Assembly: GCA_964057225.1 (NCBI GenBank)
Contig: OZ059900.1
Location: 8,814,501 to 8,878,500 of the forward strand
Direction of reading: 5' to 3'
Source of the DNA: Auanema rhodensis
Lineage: Eukaryota; Nematoda; Chromadorea; Rhabditida; Rhabditidae
DNA length: 64,000 nt
Of this stretch, positions 1 through 12,169 are shown one piece after another. The notes under the pieces were generated by a model. It had not been told where the DNA came from and searched no databases. It worked only from the letters and a program-made list of their open reading frames with translations. The stretch's first letter is position 1; each line of letters starts with the position of its first letter. Both the position numbers and the translations under genes were made by a program.

Positions 1-348
1 TGATCAAAACATACAGTTTTCACATGTTTTGTACCCAAAATCGTTGAATATATGGCGTTTTGAGCATAAAAAGGCCCATATTTCAATCAGTTTTGATATT
101 CGTGCAAAATACACTTATATCAACATTCTATGACAGTATTCCATACATTTAGTCGTTTTAGAAGAAAAAAATATGCTTAAGATCAAAAGTTTGACTGATT
201 TTGCCAAAATGCCCTTCAAACCCCAAAAAACCAATAATTTTTGATATTTTCGGTCCTTTTTGACCAAAGTGGTTAAAATTGGACATATATATGTAGAAAT
301 AGTCGAAGTTTATGAATCCTGAATTTCAAATCCATATCTCAAAGGGTC
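1..348 (+). repeat. Reference monomer of the satellite (348 bp)
   Basis: This is the first complete unit and the phase reference used throughout. Hand count gives 107 G+C of 348 (about 31%). Landmarks by phase: TGATCA at 1-6; a run of seven A at 165-171 followed by an almost invariant CTTAAG; an A6 run at 225-230; an imperfect hairpin GGTC-6-GACC at 252-265; a 12-bp perfect palindrome at 283-294. Phases about 1-33 and 175-190 are nearly invariant across the window. Recurrent variable sites include phases 34, 38, 66, 74, 94, 99, 108, 115, 121, 130, 136, 141, 146, 195, 202, 212, 216, 220, 275, 281-282, 295-296 and 305; these define the subfamilies and trace duplications. Confidence 0.95.
283..294. 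other. 12-bp perfect palindrome present in almost every monomer
   Basis: ACATATATATGT is self-complementary and sits at phase 283-294, 18 bp after the GGTC-GACC dyad. It is kept in nearly all units while neighbouring bases vary. Exceptions include ACATATCTATGT (10.37 and 16.28 kb), ACATATAGATGT (34.4, 34.7, 36.1, 40.5 and 44.2 kb) and ACATATATATGA on the minus-strand unit near 52.97 kb. A protein-binding or structural role is inference only. Confidence 0.7.
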
Positions 349-693
349 TGATCAAAACATACAGTTTTCACATGTTTTGTACCCAAAATCGTTGAATATA
401 TGGCGTTTTGAGCATAAACCCCATATTTCAATCAGTTTTGATATTCGTGCAAAATACACCTATATGAACATTCTATGACAGTATTTCATACATTTAGTCG
501 TTTTAGAAGAAAAAAATATGCTTAAGATCAAAAGTTTGACTGATTTTGCCAAAATGCCCTTCAAACCCCAAAAAACCAATAATTCTTGATATTTTCGGTC
601 CTTTTTGACCAAAGTGGTTAAAATTGGACATATATATGTAGAAATAGTCGAAGTTTATGAATCCTGAATTTCAAATCCATATCTCAAAGGGTC
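349..693 (+). repeat. 345-bp variant monomer (B type)
   Basis: A 3-bp shortening at phase about 71-73 turns the usual A-run plus GGCCC into AAACCCC. The same variant is seen only at 3,129-3,473 and 4,170-4,514, which makes it a good private marker of the 3-mer HOR. Confidence 0.9.
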
Positions 694-1737
694 TGATCAA
701 AACATACAGTTTTCACATGTTTTGTACCCAAAATCGTTGAATATATGGCGTTTTGAGCATAAAAAGGCCCATATTTCAATCAGTTTCGATATTCGTGCAA
801 AATACACCTATATCAACATTCTATGACAGTATTCCATACATTTAGTCGTTTTAGAAGAGAAAAGTATGCTTAAGATCAAAAGTTTGACTGATTTTGCCAA
901 AATGCCCTACAATCCCCAAAAAACCAATAATTCTTGATATTTTCGGTCCTTTTTGACCAAAGTGGTTAAAATTGAACATATATATGTAAAAATAGTCAAA
1001 GTTTATGAATCCTGAATTTCAAATCCATATCTCAAAGGGTCTGATCAAAACATACAGTTTTCACATGTTTTGTACCCAAAATCGTTGAATATATGGCGTT
1101 TTGAGCATAAAAAGGCCCATATTTCAATCAGTTTTGATATTCGTGCAAAATACACCTATATGAACATTCTTTGACAGTATTTCATACATTTAGTCGTTTT
1201 AGAAGAAAAAAATATGCTTAAGATCAAAAGTTTGACTGATTTTGCCAAAATGCCCTTCAATCCCCAAAAAACCAATAATTCTTGATATTTTCGGTCCTTT
1301 TTGACCAAAGTGGTTAAAATTGAACATATATATGTAAAAATAGTCAAAGTTAATGAATCCTGAATTTCAAATCCATATCTCAAAGGGTCTGATCAAAACA
1401 TACAGTTTTCACGAGTTTTGTACCCAAAATCGTTGAATATATGGCGTTTTGAGCATAAAAAGGCCCATATTTCAATCAGTTTTGATATTCGTGCAAAATA
1501 CACCTATATGAACATTCTTTGACAGTATTTCATACATTTAGTCGTTTTAGAAGAAAAAAATATGCTTAAGATCAAAAGTTTGACTGATTTTGCCAAAATG
1601 CCCTTCAAACCCCAAAAAACCAATAATTCTTGATATTTTCGGTCCTTTTTGACCAAAGTGGTTAAAATTGGACATATATATGTAAAAATAGTCAAAGTTT
1701 ATGAATCCTGAATTTCAAATCCATATCTCAAAGGGTC

Positions 1738-2084
1738 TGATCAAAACATACAGTTTTCACATGTTTTGTACCCAAAATCGTTGAATATATGGCGTTTTGA
1801 GCTTAAAAAGGCCCATATTTCAATCAGTTTTGATATTCGTGCAACATACACCTATATGAACATTCTATGACAGTATTTCATACATTTAGTCGTTTTAGAA
1901 GAAAAAAATATGCTTAAGATCAAAAGTTTGACTGATTTAGCCAAAATGTCCTTCAAACCCAAAAAACCAATAATTCTTGATATTTTCGGTCCTTTTTGAC
2001 CAAAGTGTTTAAAATTGAACATATATATGTGAAAATAGTCAAAGTTAATGAATCCTGAATTCCAAATCCATATCTCAAAGGGTC
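1738..2084 (+). repeat. 347-bp variant monomer
   Basis: One C is missing from the CCCC run at phase 221-224, and TTAATGAATCC replaces the usual TTTATGAATCC. Other forward units of this type start at 7,647, 12,170, 13,561 (mosaic) and 28,872; two lie in the reverse block (around 51.9-52.2 and 54.3-54.6 kb). This copy has a private T in place of G at phase 272, and its downstream neighbour lacks the GTAACC marker that follows the later forward copies. Confidence 0.85.
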
Positions 2085-2780
2085 TGATCAAAACATACAG
2101 TTTTCACATGTTTTGTACCCAAAATCGTTGAATATATGGCGTTTTGAGCATAAAAAGGCCCATATTTCAATCAGTTTTGATATTCGTGCAAAATACACTT
2201 ATATCAACATTCTATGACAGTATTCCATACATTTAGTCGTTTTAGAAGAAAAAAATATGCTTAAGATCAAAAGTTTGACTGATTTAGCCAAAATGCCCTT
2301 CAAACCCCAAAAAACCAATAATTCTTGATATTTTCGGTCCTTTTTGACCAAAGTGGTTAAAATTGGACATATAAATGTAAAAATAGTCAAAGTTTATGAA
2401 TCCTGAATTTCAAATCCATATCTCAAAGGGTCTGATCAAAACATACAGTTTTCACATGTTTTGTACCCAAAATCGTTGAATATATGGCGTTTTGAGCATA
2501 AAAAGGCCCATATTTCAATCAGTTTTGATAATCGTGCAAAATACACCTATATGAACATTCTATGACAGTATTACATACATTTAGTCGTTTTAGAAGAAAA
2601 AAATATGCTTAAGATCAAAAGTTTGACTGATTTTGCCAAAATGCCCTTCAAACCCCAAAAAACCAATAATTCTTGATATTTTCGGTCCTTTTTGACCAAA
2701 GTGGTTAAAATTGAACATATATATGTAAAAATAGTCAAAGTTTATGAATCCTGAATTTCAAATCCATATCTCAAAGGGTC

Positions 2781-4862
2781 TGATCAAAACATACAGTTTT
2801 CACATGTTTTGTACCCAAAATCGTTGAATATATGGCGTTTTGAGCATAAAAAGGCCCATATTTCAATCAGTTTTGATATTCGTGCAAAATACACTTATAT
2901 CAACATTCTATGACAGTATTCCATACATTTAGTCGTTTTAGAAGAAAAAAATATGCTTAAGATCAAAAGTTTGACTGATTTTGCCAAAATGCCCTTCAAA
3001 CCCCAAAAAACCAATAATTTTTGATATTTTCGGTCCTTTTTGACCAAAGTGGTTAAAATTGGACATATATATGTAGAAATAGTCGAAGTTTATGAATCCT
3101 GAATTTCAAATCCATATCTCAAAGGGTCTGATCAAAACATACAGTTTTCACATGTTTTGTACCCAAAATCGTTGAATATATGGCGTTTTGAGCATAAACC
3201 CCATATTTCAATCAGTTTTGATATTCGTGCAAAATACACCTATATGAACATTCTATGACAGTATTTCATACATTTAGTCGTTTTAGAAGAAAAAAATATG
3301 CTTAAGATCAAAAGTTTGACTGATTTTGCCAAAATGCCCTTCAAACCCCAAAAAACCAATAATTCTTGATATTTTCGGTCCTTTTTGACCAAAGTGGTTA
3401 AAATTGGACATATATATGTAAAAATAGTCAAAGTTTATGAATCCTGAATTTCAAATCCATATCTCAAAGGGTCTGATCAAAACATACAGTTTTCACATGT
3501 TTTGTACCCAAAATCGTTGAATATATGGCGTTTTGAGCATAAAAAGGCCCATATTTCAATCAGTTTCGATATTCGTGCAAAATACACCTATATCAACATT
3601 CTATGACAGTATTCCATACATTTAGTCGTTTTAGAAGAGAAAAGTATGCTTAAGATCAAAAGTTTGACTGATTTTGCCAAAATGCCCTACAATCCCCAAA
3701 AAACCAATAATTCTTGATATTTTCGGTCCTTTTTGACCAAAGTGGTTAAAATTGAACATATATATGTAAAAATAGTCAAAGTTTATGAATCCTGAATTTC
3801 AAATCCATATCTCAAAGGGTCTGATCAAAACATACAGTTTTCACATGTTTTGTACCCAAAATCGTTGAATATATGGCGTTTTGAGCATAAAAAGGCCCAT
3901 ATTTCAATCAGTTTTGATATTCGTGCAAAATACACTTATATCAACATTCTATGACAGTATTCCATACATTTAGTCGTTTTAGAAGAAAAAAATATGCTTA
4001 AGATCAAAAGTTTGACTGATTTTGCCAAAATGCCCTTCAAACCCCAAAAAACCAATAATTTTTGATATTTTCGGTCCTTTTTGACCAAAGTGGTTAAAAT
4101 TGGACATATATATGTAGAAATAGTCGAAGTTTATGAATCCTGAATTTCAAATCCATATCTCAAAGGGTCTGATCAAAACATACAGTTTTCACATGTTTTG
4201 TACCCAAAATCGTTGAATATATGGCGTTTTGAGCATAAACCCCATATTTCAATCAGTTTTGATATTCGTGCAAAATACACCTATATGAACATTCTATGAC
4301 AGTATTTCATACATTTAGTCGTTTTAGAAGAAAAAAATATGCTTAAGATCAAAAGTTTGACTGATTTTGCCAAAATGCCCTTCAAACCCCAAAAAACCAA
4401 TAATTCTTGATATTTTCGGTCCTTTTTGACCAAAGTGGTTAAAATTGGACATATATATGTAGAAATAGTCGAAGTTTATGAATCCTGAATTTCAAATCCA
4501 TATCTCAAAGGGTCTGATCAAAACATACAGTTTTCACATGTTTTGTACCCAAAATCGTTGAATATATGGCGTTTTGAGCATAAAAAGGCCCATATTTCAA
4601 TCAGTTTCGATATTCGTGCAAAATACACCTATATCAACATTCTATGACAGTATTCCATACATTTAGTCGTTTTAGAAGAGAAAAGTATGCTTAAGATCAA
4701 AAGTTTGACTGATTTTGCCAAAATGCCCTACAATCCCCAAAAAACCAATAATTCTTGATATTTTCGGTCCTTTTTGACCAAAGTGGTTAAAATTGAACAT
4801 ATATATGTAAAAATAGTCAAAGTTTATGAATCCTGAATTTCAAATCCATATCTCAAAGGGTC
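2781..4862 (+). repeat. Tandem duplication of the 1,041-bp A-B-C HOR (copies 2,781-3,821 and 3,822-4,862)
   Basis: Both copies show monomer A with T at phase 240, the 345-bp monomer B, and monomer C with G at 166 and 171. They differ in monomer B: the copy at 3,129 has A at phases 296 and 305 where the copy at 4,170 and the one at 349 have G. The order A-B-C therefore predates the duplication, and one B has since been altered by mutation or conversion. Confidence 0.9.
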
Positions 4863-5906
4863 TGATCAAAACATACAGTTTTCACATGTTTTGTACCCAA
4901 AATCGTTGAATATATGGCGTTTTGAGCATAAAAAGGCCCATATTTCAATCAGTTTTGATATTCGTGCAAAATACACCTATATGAACATTCTTTGACAGTA
5001 TTTCATACATTTAGTCGTTTTAGAAGAAAAAAATATGCTTAAGATCAAAAGTTTGACTGATTTTGCCAAAATGCCCTTCAAACCCCAAAAAACCAATAAT
5101 TCTTGATATTTTCGGTCCTTTTTGACCAAAGTGGTTAAAATTGGACATATATATGTAAAAATAGTCAAAGTTTATGAATCCTGAATTTCAAATCCATATC
5201 TCAAAGGGTCTGATCAAAACATACAGTTTTCACATGTTTTGTACCCAAAATCGTTGAATATATGGCGTTTTGAGCATAAAAAGGCCCATATTTCAATCAG
5301 TTTCGATATTCGTGCAAAATACACCTATATCAACATTCTATGACAGTATTCCATACATTTAGTCGTTTTAGAAGAGAAAAGTATGCTTAAGATCAAAAGT
5401 TTGACTGATTTTGCCAAAATGCCCTACAATCCCCAAAAAACCAATAATTCTTGATATTTTCGGTCCTTTTTGACCAAAGTGGTTAAAATTGAACATATAT
5501 ATGTAAAAATAGTCAAAGTTTATGAATCCTGAATTTCAAATCCATATCTCAAAGGGTCTGATCAAAACATACAGTTTTCACATGTTTTGTACCCAAAATC
5601 GTTGAATATATGGCGTTTTGAGCATAAAAAGGCCCATATTTCAATCAGTTTTGATATTCGTGCAAAATACACCTATATGAACATTCTTTGACAGTATTTC
5701 ATACATTTAGTCGTTTTAGAAGAAAAAAATATGCTTAAGATCAAAAGTTTGACTGATTTTGCCAAAATGCCCTTCAAACCCCAAAAAACCAATAATTCTT
5801 GATATTTTCGGTCCTTTTTGACCAAAGTGGTTAAAATTGGACATATATATGTAAAAATAGTCAAAGTTTATGAATCCTGAATTTCAAATCCATATCTCAA
5901 AGGGTC
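4515..5906 (+). repeat. Two tandem copies of a C-plus-Q dimer (696 bp)
   Basis: C-type monomers (G at phases 166 and 171) start at 4,515 and 5,211. Each is followed by a Q-type monomer (T at phase 130, A at 296), starting at 4,863 and 5,559. The repeating unit is exactly two monomers. The same C-then-Q neighbour pair recurs at about 11.1-11.8, 17.0-17.7, 21.9-22.6, 57.5-58.2, 60.7-61.4 and 62.7-63.4 kb. Confidence 0.8.
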
Positions 5907-7646
5907 TGATCAAAACATACAGTTTTCACATGTTTTGTACCCAAAATCGTTGAATATATGGCGTTTTGAGCATAAAAAGACCCATATTTCAATCAGTTTT
6001 GATATTCGTGCAAAATACACCTATATGAACATTCTATGACAGTATTTCATACATTTAGTCGTTTTAGAAGAAAAAAATATGCTTAAGATCAAAAGTTTGA
6101 CTGATTTAGCCAAAATGTCCTTCAAACCCCAAAAAACCAATAATTCTTGATATTTTCGGTCCTTTTTGACCAAACTGGTTAAAATTAAACATATATATGT
6201 AAAAATAGTCAAAGTTTATGAATCCTGAATTTCAAATCCATATCTCAAAGGGTCTGATCAAAACATACAGTTTTCACATGTTTTGTACCCAAAATCGTTG
6301 AATATATGGCGTTTTGAGCATAAAAAGGCCCATATTTCAATCAGTTTTGATATTCGTGCAAAATACACTTATATCAACATTCTATGACAGTATTCCATAC
6401 ATTTAGTCGTTTTAGAAGAAAAAAATATGCTTAAGATCAAAAGTTTGACTGATTTAGCCAAAATGCCCTTCAAACCCCAAAAAACCAATAATTCTTGATA
6501 TTTTCGGTCCTTTTTGACCAAAGTGGTTAAAATTGGACATATATATGTAAAAATAGTCAAAGTTTATGAATCCTGAATTTCAAATCCATATCTCAAAGGG
6601 TCTGATCAAAACATACAGTTTTCACATGTTTTGTACCCAAAATCGTTGAATATATGGCGTTTTGAGCATAAAAAGGCCCATATTTCAATCAGTTTCGATA
6701 TTCGTGCAAAATACACCTATATCAACATTCTATGACAGTATTCCATACATTTAGTCGTTTTAGAAGAAAAAAATATGCTTAAGATCAAAAGTTTGACTGA
6801 TTTTGCCAAAATGCCCTTCAAACCCCAAAAAACCAATAATTCTTGATATTTTCGGTCCTTTTTGACCAAAGTGGTTAAAATTGAACATATATATGTAAAA
6901 ATAGTCAAAGTTTATGAAACCTGAATTTCAAATCCATATCTCAAAGGGTCTGATCAAAACATACAGTTTTCACATGTTTTGTACCCAAAATCGTTGAATA
7001 TATGGCGTTTTGAGCATAAAAAGGCCCATATTTCAATCAGTTTCGATATTCGTGCAAAATACACCTATATCAACATTCTATGACAGTATTCCATACATTT
7101 AGTCGTTTTAGAAGAAAAAAATATGCTTAAGATCAAAAGTTTGACTGATTTTGCCAAAATGCCCTTCAATCCCCAAAAAACCAATAATTCTTGATATTTT
7201 CGGTCCTTTTTGACCAAAGTGGTTAAAATTGAACATATATATGTAAAAACAGTCAAAGTTTATGAATCCTGAATTTCAAATCCATATCTCAAAGGGTCTG
7301 ATCAAAACATACAGTTTTCACATGTTTTGTACCCAAAATCGTTGAATATATGGCGTTTTGAGCATAAAAAGGCCCATATTTCAATCAGTTTTGATATTCG
7401 TGCAAAATACACCTATATGAACATTCTTTGACAGTATTTCATACATTTAGTCGTTTTAGAAGAAAAAAATATGCTTAAGATCAAAAGTTTGACTGATTTT
7501 GCCAAAATGCCCTTCAAACCCCAAAAAACCAATAATTCTTGATATTTTCGGTCCTTTTTGACCAAAGTGGTTAAAATTTGACATATATATGTAAAAATAG
7601 TCAAAGTTTATGAATCCTGAATTTCAAATCCATATCTCAAAGGGTC

Positions 7647-10600
7647 TGATCAAAACATACAGTTTTCACATGTTTTGTACCCAAAATCGTTGAATATATG
7701 GCGTTTTGAGCTTAAAAAGGCCCATATTTCAATCAGTTTTGATATTCGTGCAACATACACCTATATGAACATTCTATGACAGTATTTCATACATTTAGTC
7801 GTTTTAGAAGAAAAAAATATGCTTAAGATCAAAAGTTTGACTGATTTAGCCAAAATGTCCTTCAAACCCAAAAAACCAATAATTCTTGATATTTTCGGTC
7901 CTTTTTGACCAAAGTGGTTAAAATTGAACATATATATGTGAAAATAGTCAAAGTTAATGAATCCTGAATTCCAAATCCATATCTCAAAGGGTCTGATCAA
8001 AACATACAGTTTTCACATGTTTTGTAACCAAAATCGTTGAATATATGGCGTTTTGAGCATAAAAAGGCCCATATTTCAATCAGTTTTGATATTCGTGCAA
8101 AATACACTTATATCAACATTCTATGACAGTATTCCATACATTTAGTCGTTTTAGAAGAAAAAAATATGCTTAAGATCAAAAGTTTGACTGATTTAGCCAA
8201 AATGCCCTTCAAACCCCAAAAAACCAATAATTCTTGATATTTTCGGTCCTTTTTGACCAAAGTGGTTAAAATTGGACATATATATGTAAAAATAGTCAAA
8301 GTTTATGAATCCTGAATTTCAAATCCATATCTCAAAGGGTCTGATCAAAACATACAGTTTTCACATGTTTTGTACCCAAAATCGTTGAATATATGGCGTT
8401 TTGAGCATAAAAAGGCCCATATTTCAATCAGTTTTGATAATCGTGCAAAATACACCTATATGAACATTCTATGACAGTATTACATACATTTAGTCGTTTT
8501 AGAAGAAAAAAATATGCTTAAGATCAAAAGTTTGACTGATTTTGCCAAAATGCCCTTCAAACCCCAAAAAACCAATAATTCTTGATATTTTCGGTCCTTT
8601 TTGACCAAAGTGGTTAAAATTGAACATATATATGTAAAAATAGTCAAAGTTTATGAATCCTGAATTTCAAATCCATATCTCAAAGGGTCTGATCAAAACA
8701 TACAGTTTTCACATGTTTTGTACCCAAAATCGTTGAATATATGGCGTTTTGAGCATAAAAAGGCCCATATTTCAATCAGTTTTGATATTCGTGCAAAATA
8801 CACCTATATGAACATTCTATGACAGTATTTCATACATTTAGTCGTTTTAGAAGAAAAAAATATGCTTAAGATCAAAAGTTTGACTGATTTTGCCAAAATG
8901 CCCTTCAAACCCCAAAAAACCAATAATTCTTGATATTTTCGGTCCTTTTTGACCAAAGTGGTTAAAATTGGACATATATATGTAAAAATAGTCAAAGTTT
9001 ATGAATCCTGAATTTCAAATCCACATCTCAAAGGGTCTGATCAAAACATACAGTTTTCACATGTTTTGTACCCAAAATCGTTGAATATATGGCGTTTTGA
9101 GCATAAAAAGGCCCATATTTCAATCAGTTTTGATATTCGTGCAAAATACACCTATATGAACATTCTATGACAGTATTTCATACATTTAGTCGTTTTAGAA
9201 GAAAAAAATATGCTTAAGATCAAAAGTTTGACTGATTTTGCCAAAATGCCCTTCAAACCCCAAAAAACCAATAATTCTTGATATTTTCGGTCCTTTTTGA
9301 CCAAAGTGGTTAAAATTGGACATATATATGTAGAAATAGTCGAAGTTTATGAATCCTGAATTTCAAATCCATATCTCAAAGGGTCTGATCAAAACATACA
9401 GTTTTCACATGTTTTGTACCCAAAATCGTTGAATATATGGCGTTTTGAGCATAAAAAGGCCCATATTTCAATCAGTTTTGATAATCGTGCAAAATACACC
9501 TATATGAACATTCTATGACAGTATTACATACATTTAGTCGTTTTAGAAGAAAAAAATATGCTTAAGATCAAAAGTTTGACTGATTTTGCCAAAATGCCCT
9601 TCAAACCCCAAAAAACCAATAATTCTTGATATTTTCGGTCCTTTTTGACCAAAGTGGTTAAAATTGAACATATATATGTAAAAATAGTCAAAGTTTATGA
9701 ATCCTGAATTTCAAATCCATATCTCAAAGGGTCTGATCAAAACATACAGTTTTCACATGTTTTGTACCCAAAATCGTTGAATATATGGCGTTTTGAGCAT
9801 AAAAAGGCCCATATTTCAATCAGTTTTGATATTCGTGCAAAATACACCTATATGAACATTCTATGACAGTATTTCATACATTTAGTCGTTTTAGAAGAAA
9901 AAAATATGCTTAAGATCAAAAGTTTGACTGATTTTGCCAAAATGCCCTTCAAACCCCAAAAAACCAATAATTCTTGATATTTTCGGTCCTTTTTGACCAA
10001 AGTGGTTAAAATTGGACATATATATGTAAAAATAGTCAAAGTTTATGAATCCTGAATTTCAAATCCACATCTCAAAGGGTCTGATCAAAACATACAGTTT
10101 TCACATGTTTTGTACCCAAAATCGTTGAATATATGGCGTTTTGAGCATAAAAAGGCCCATATTTCAATCAGTTTTGATATTCGTGCAAAATACACCTATA
10201 TGAACATTCTATGACAGTATTTCATACATTTAGTCGTTTTAGAAGAAAAAAATATGCTTAAGATCAAAAGTTTGACTGATTTTGCCAAAATGCCCTTCAA
10301 ACCCCAAAAAACCAATAATTCTTGATATTTTCGGTCCTTTTTGACCAAAGTGGTTAAAATTGAACATATCTATGTAAAAATAGTCAAAGTTTATGAAACC
10401 TGAATTTCAAATCCATATCTCAAAGGGTCTGATCAAAACATACAGTTTTCACATGTTTTGTACCCAAAATCGTTGAATATATGGCGTTTTGAGCATAAAA
10501 AGGCCCATATTTCAATCAGTTTCGATATTCGTGCAAAATACACCTATATCAACATTCTATGACAGTATTCCATACATTTAGTCGTTTTAGAAGAAAAAAA

Positions 10601-12169
10601 TATGCTTAAGATCAAAAGTTTGACTGATTTTGCCAAAATGCCCTTCAATCCCCAAAAAACCAATAATTCTTGATATTTTCGGTCCTTTTTGACCAAAGTG
10701 GTTAAAATTGAACATATATATGTAAAAGTAGTCAAAGTTTATGAATCCTGAATTTCAAATCCATATCTCAAAGGGTCTGATCAAAACATACAGTTTTCAC
10801 ATGTTTTGTACCCAAAATCGTTGAATATATGGCGTTTTGAGCATAAAAAGGCCCATATTTCAATCAGTTTTGATATTCGTGCAAAATACACCTATATGAA
10901 CATTCTTTGACAGTATTTCATACATTTAGTCGTTTTAGAAGAAAAAAATATGCTTAAGATCAAAAGTTTGACTGATTTTGCCAAAATGCCCTTCAAACCC
11001 CAAAAAACCAATAATTCTTGATATTTTCGGTCCTTTTTGACCAAAGTGGTTAAAATTGGACATATATATGTAGAAATAGTCGAAGTTTATGAATCCTGAA
11101 TTTCAAATCCATATCTCAAAGGGTCTGATCAAAACATACAGTTTTCACATGTTTTGTACCCAAAATCGTTGAATATATGGCGTTTTGAGCATAAAAAGGC
11201 CCATATTTCAATCAGTTTTGATATTCGTGCAAAATACACCTATATCAACATTCTATGACAGTATTCCATACATTTAGTCGTTTTAGAAGAGAAAAGTATG
11301 CTTAAGATCAAAAGTTTGACTGATTTTGCCAAAATGCCCTACAATCCCCAAAAAACCAATAATTCTTGATATTTTCGGTCCTTTTTGACCAAAGTGGTTA
11401 AAATTGAACATATATATGTAAAAATAGTCAAAGTTTATGAATCCTGAATTTCAAATCCATATCTCAAAGGGTCTGATCAAAACATACAGTTTTCACATGT
11501 TTTGTACCCAAAATCGTTGAATATATGGCGTTTTGAGCATAAAAAGGCCCATATTTCAATCAGTTTTGATATTCGTGCAAAATACACCTATATGAACATT
11601 CTTTGACAGTATTTCATACATTTAGTCGTTTTAGAAGAAAAAAATATGCTTAAGATCAAAAGTTTGACTGATTTTGCCAAAATGCCCTTCAAACCCCAAA
11701 AAACCAATAATTCTTGATATTTTCGGTCCTTTTTGACCAAAGTGGTTAAAATTGGACATATATATGTAAAAATAGTCAAAGTTTATGAATCCTGAATTTC
11801 AAATCCATATCTCAAAGGGTCTGATCAAAACATACAGTTTTCACATGTTTTGTACCCAAAATCGTTGAATATATGGCGTTTTGAGCATAAAAAGACCCAT
11901 ATTTCAATCAGTTTTGATATTCGTGCAAAATACACCTATATGAACATTCTATGACAGTATTTCATACATTTAGTCGTTTTAGAAGAAAAAAATATGCTTA
12001 AGATCAAAAGTTTGACTGATTTAGCCAAAATGTCCTTCAAACCCCAAAAAACCAATAATTCTTGATATTTTCGGTCCTTTTTGACCAAAGTGGTTAAAAT
12101 TAAACATATATATGTGAAAATAGTCAAAGTTTATGAATCCTGAATTTCAAATCCATATCTCAAAGGGTC
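7647..12169 (+). repeat. 13-monomer HOR, copy 1 (4,523 bp)
   Basis: The unit starts with a 347-bp monomer at 7,647 and is followed by one carrying GTAACC (phase 34 changed). Further markers are CCACATCTC at phase 335, A at phase 99 (GATAATCG), a changed palindrome (ACATATCTATGT) near 10.37 kb, and G near 10.73 kb (GTAAAAGTAG). The same ordered set begins again at 12,170 (offset 4,523) and at about 13.78 kb (offset 5,914). Confidence 0.88.

Larger units (their letters stand above)
1..1041 (+). repeat. Three-monomer HOR unit A-B-C, first copy
   Basis: Monomer A (1-348) has a T at phase 240 where most units have C. Monomer B (349-693) is 345 bp because of a 3-bp loss around phase 71-73. Monomer C (694-1041) has G at phases 166 and 171 plus the linked changes at 216 and 220. 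The same A-B-C order occurs again at 2,781 and 3,822. Confidence 0.85.

Noticed and set aside
39-56. Possible CENP-B box around ATCGTTGAA
   Set aside because: Only the TCGTTG-AA part resembles the box; the required CGGG part is missing (the sequence runs on as TATATGG).
252-265. Intrinsic terminator-like GGTC-6-GACC followed by AT-rich sequence
   Set aside because: The stem is only 4 bp, there is no U-run of the right kind after it, and no gene lies upstream.
4977-5168. A 63-codon minus-strand open frame recurring in over a hundred monomers (75, 79 and 100 codons in some)
   Set aside because: The frame begins at TTG, not ATG. It disappears wherever phases 296 and 305 are G (TCG replaces TTG) and in many other units, and its differences follow the satellite subfamilies. 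It has no recognisable domain, and repetition alone explains its recurrence. A dN/dS test over all copies would settle it.
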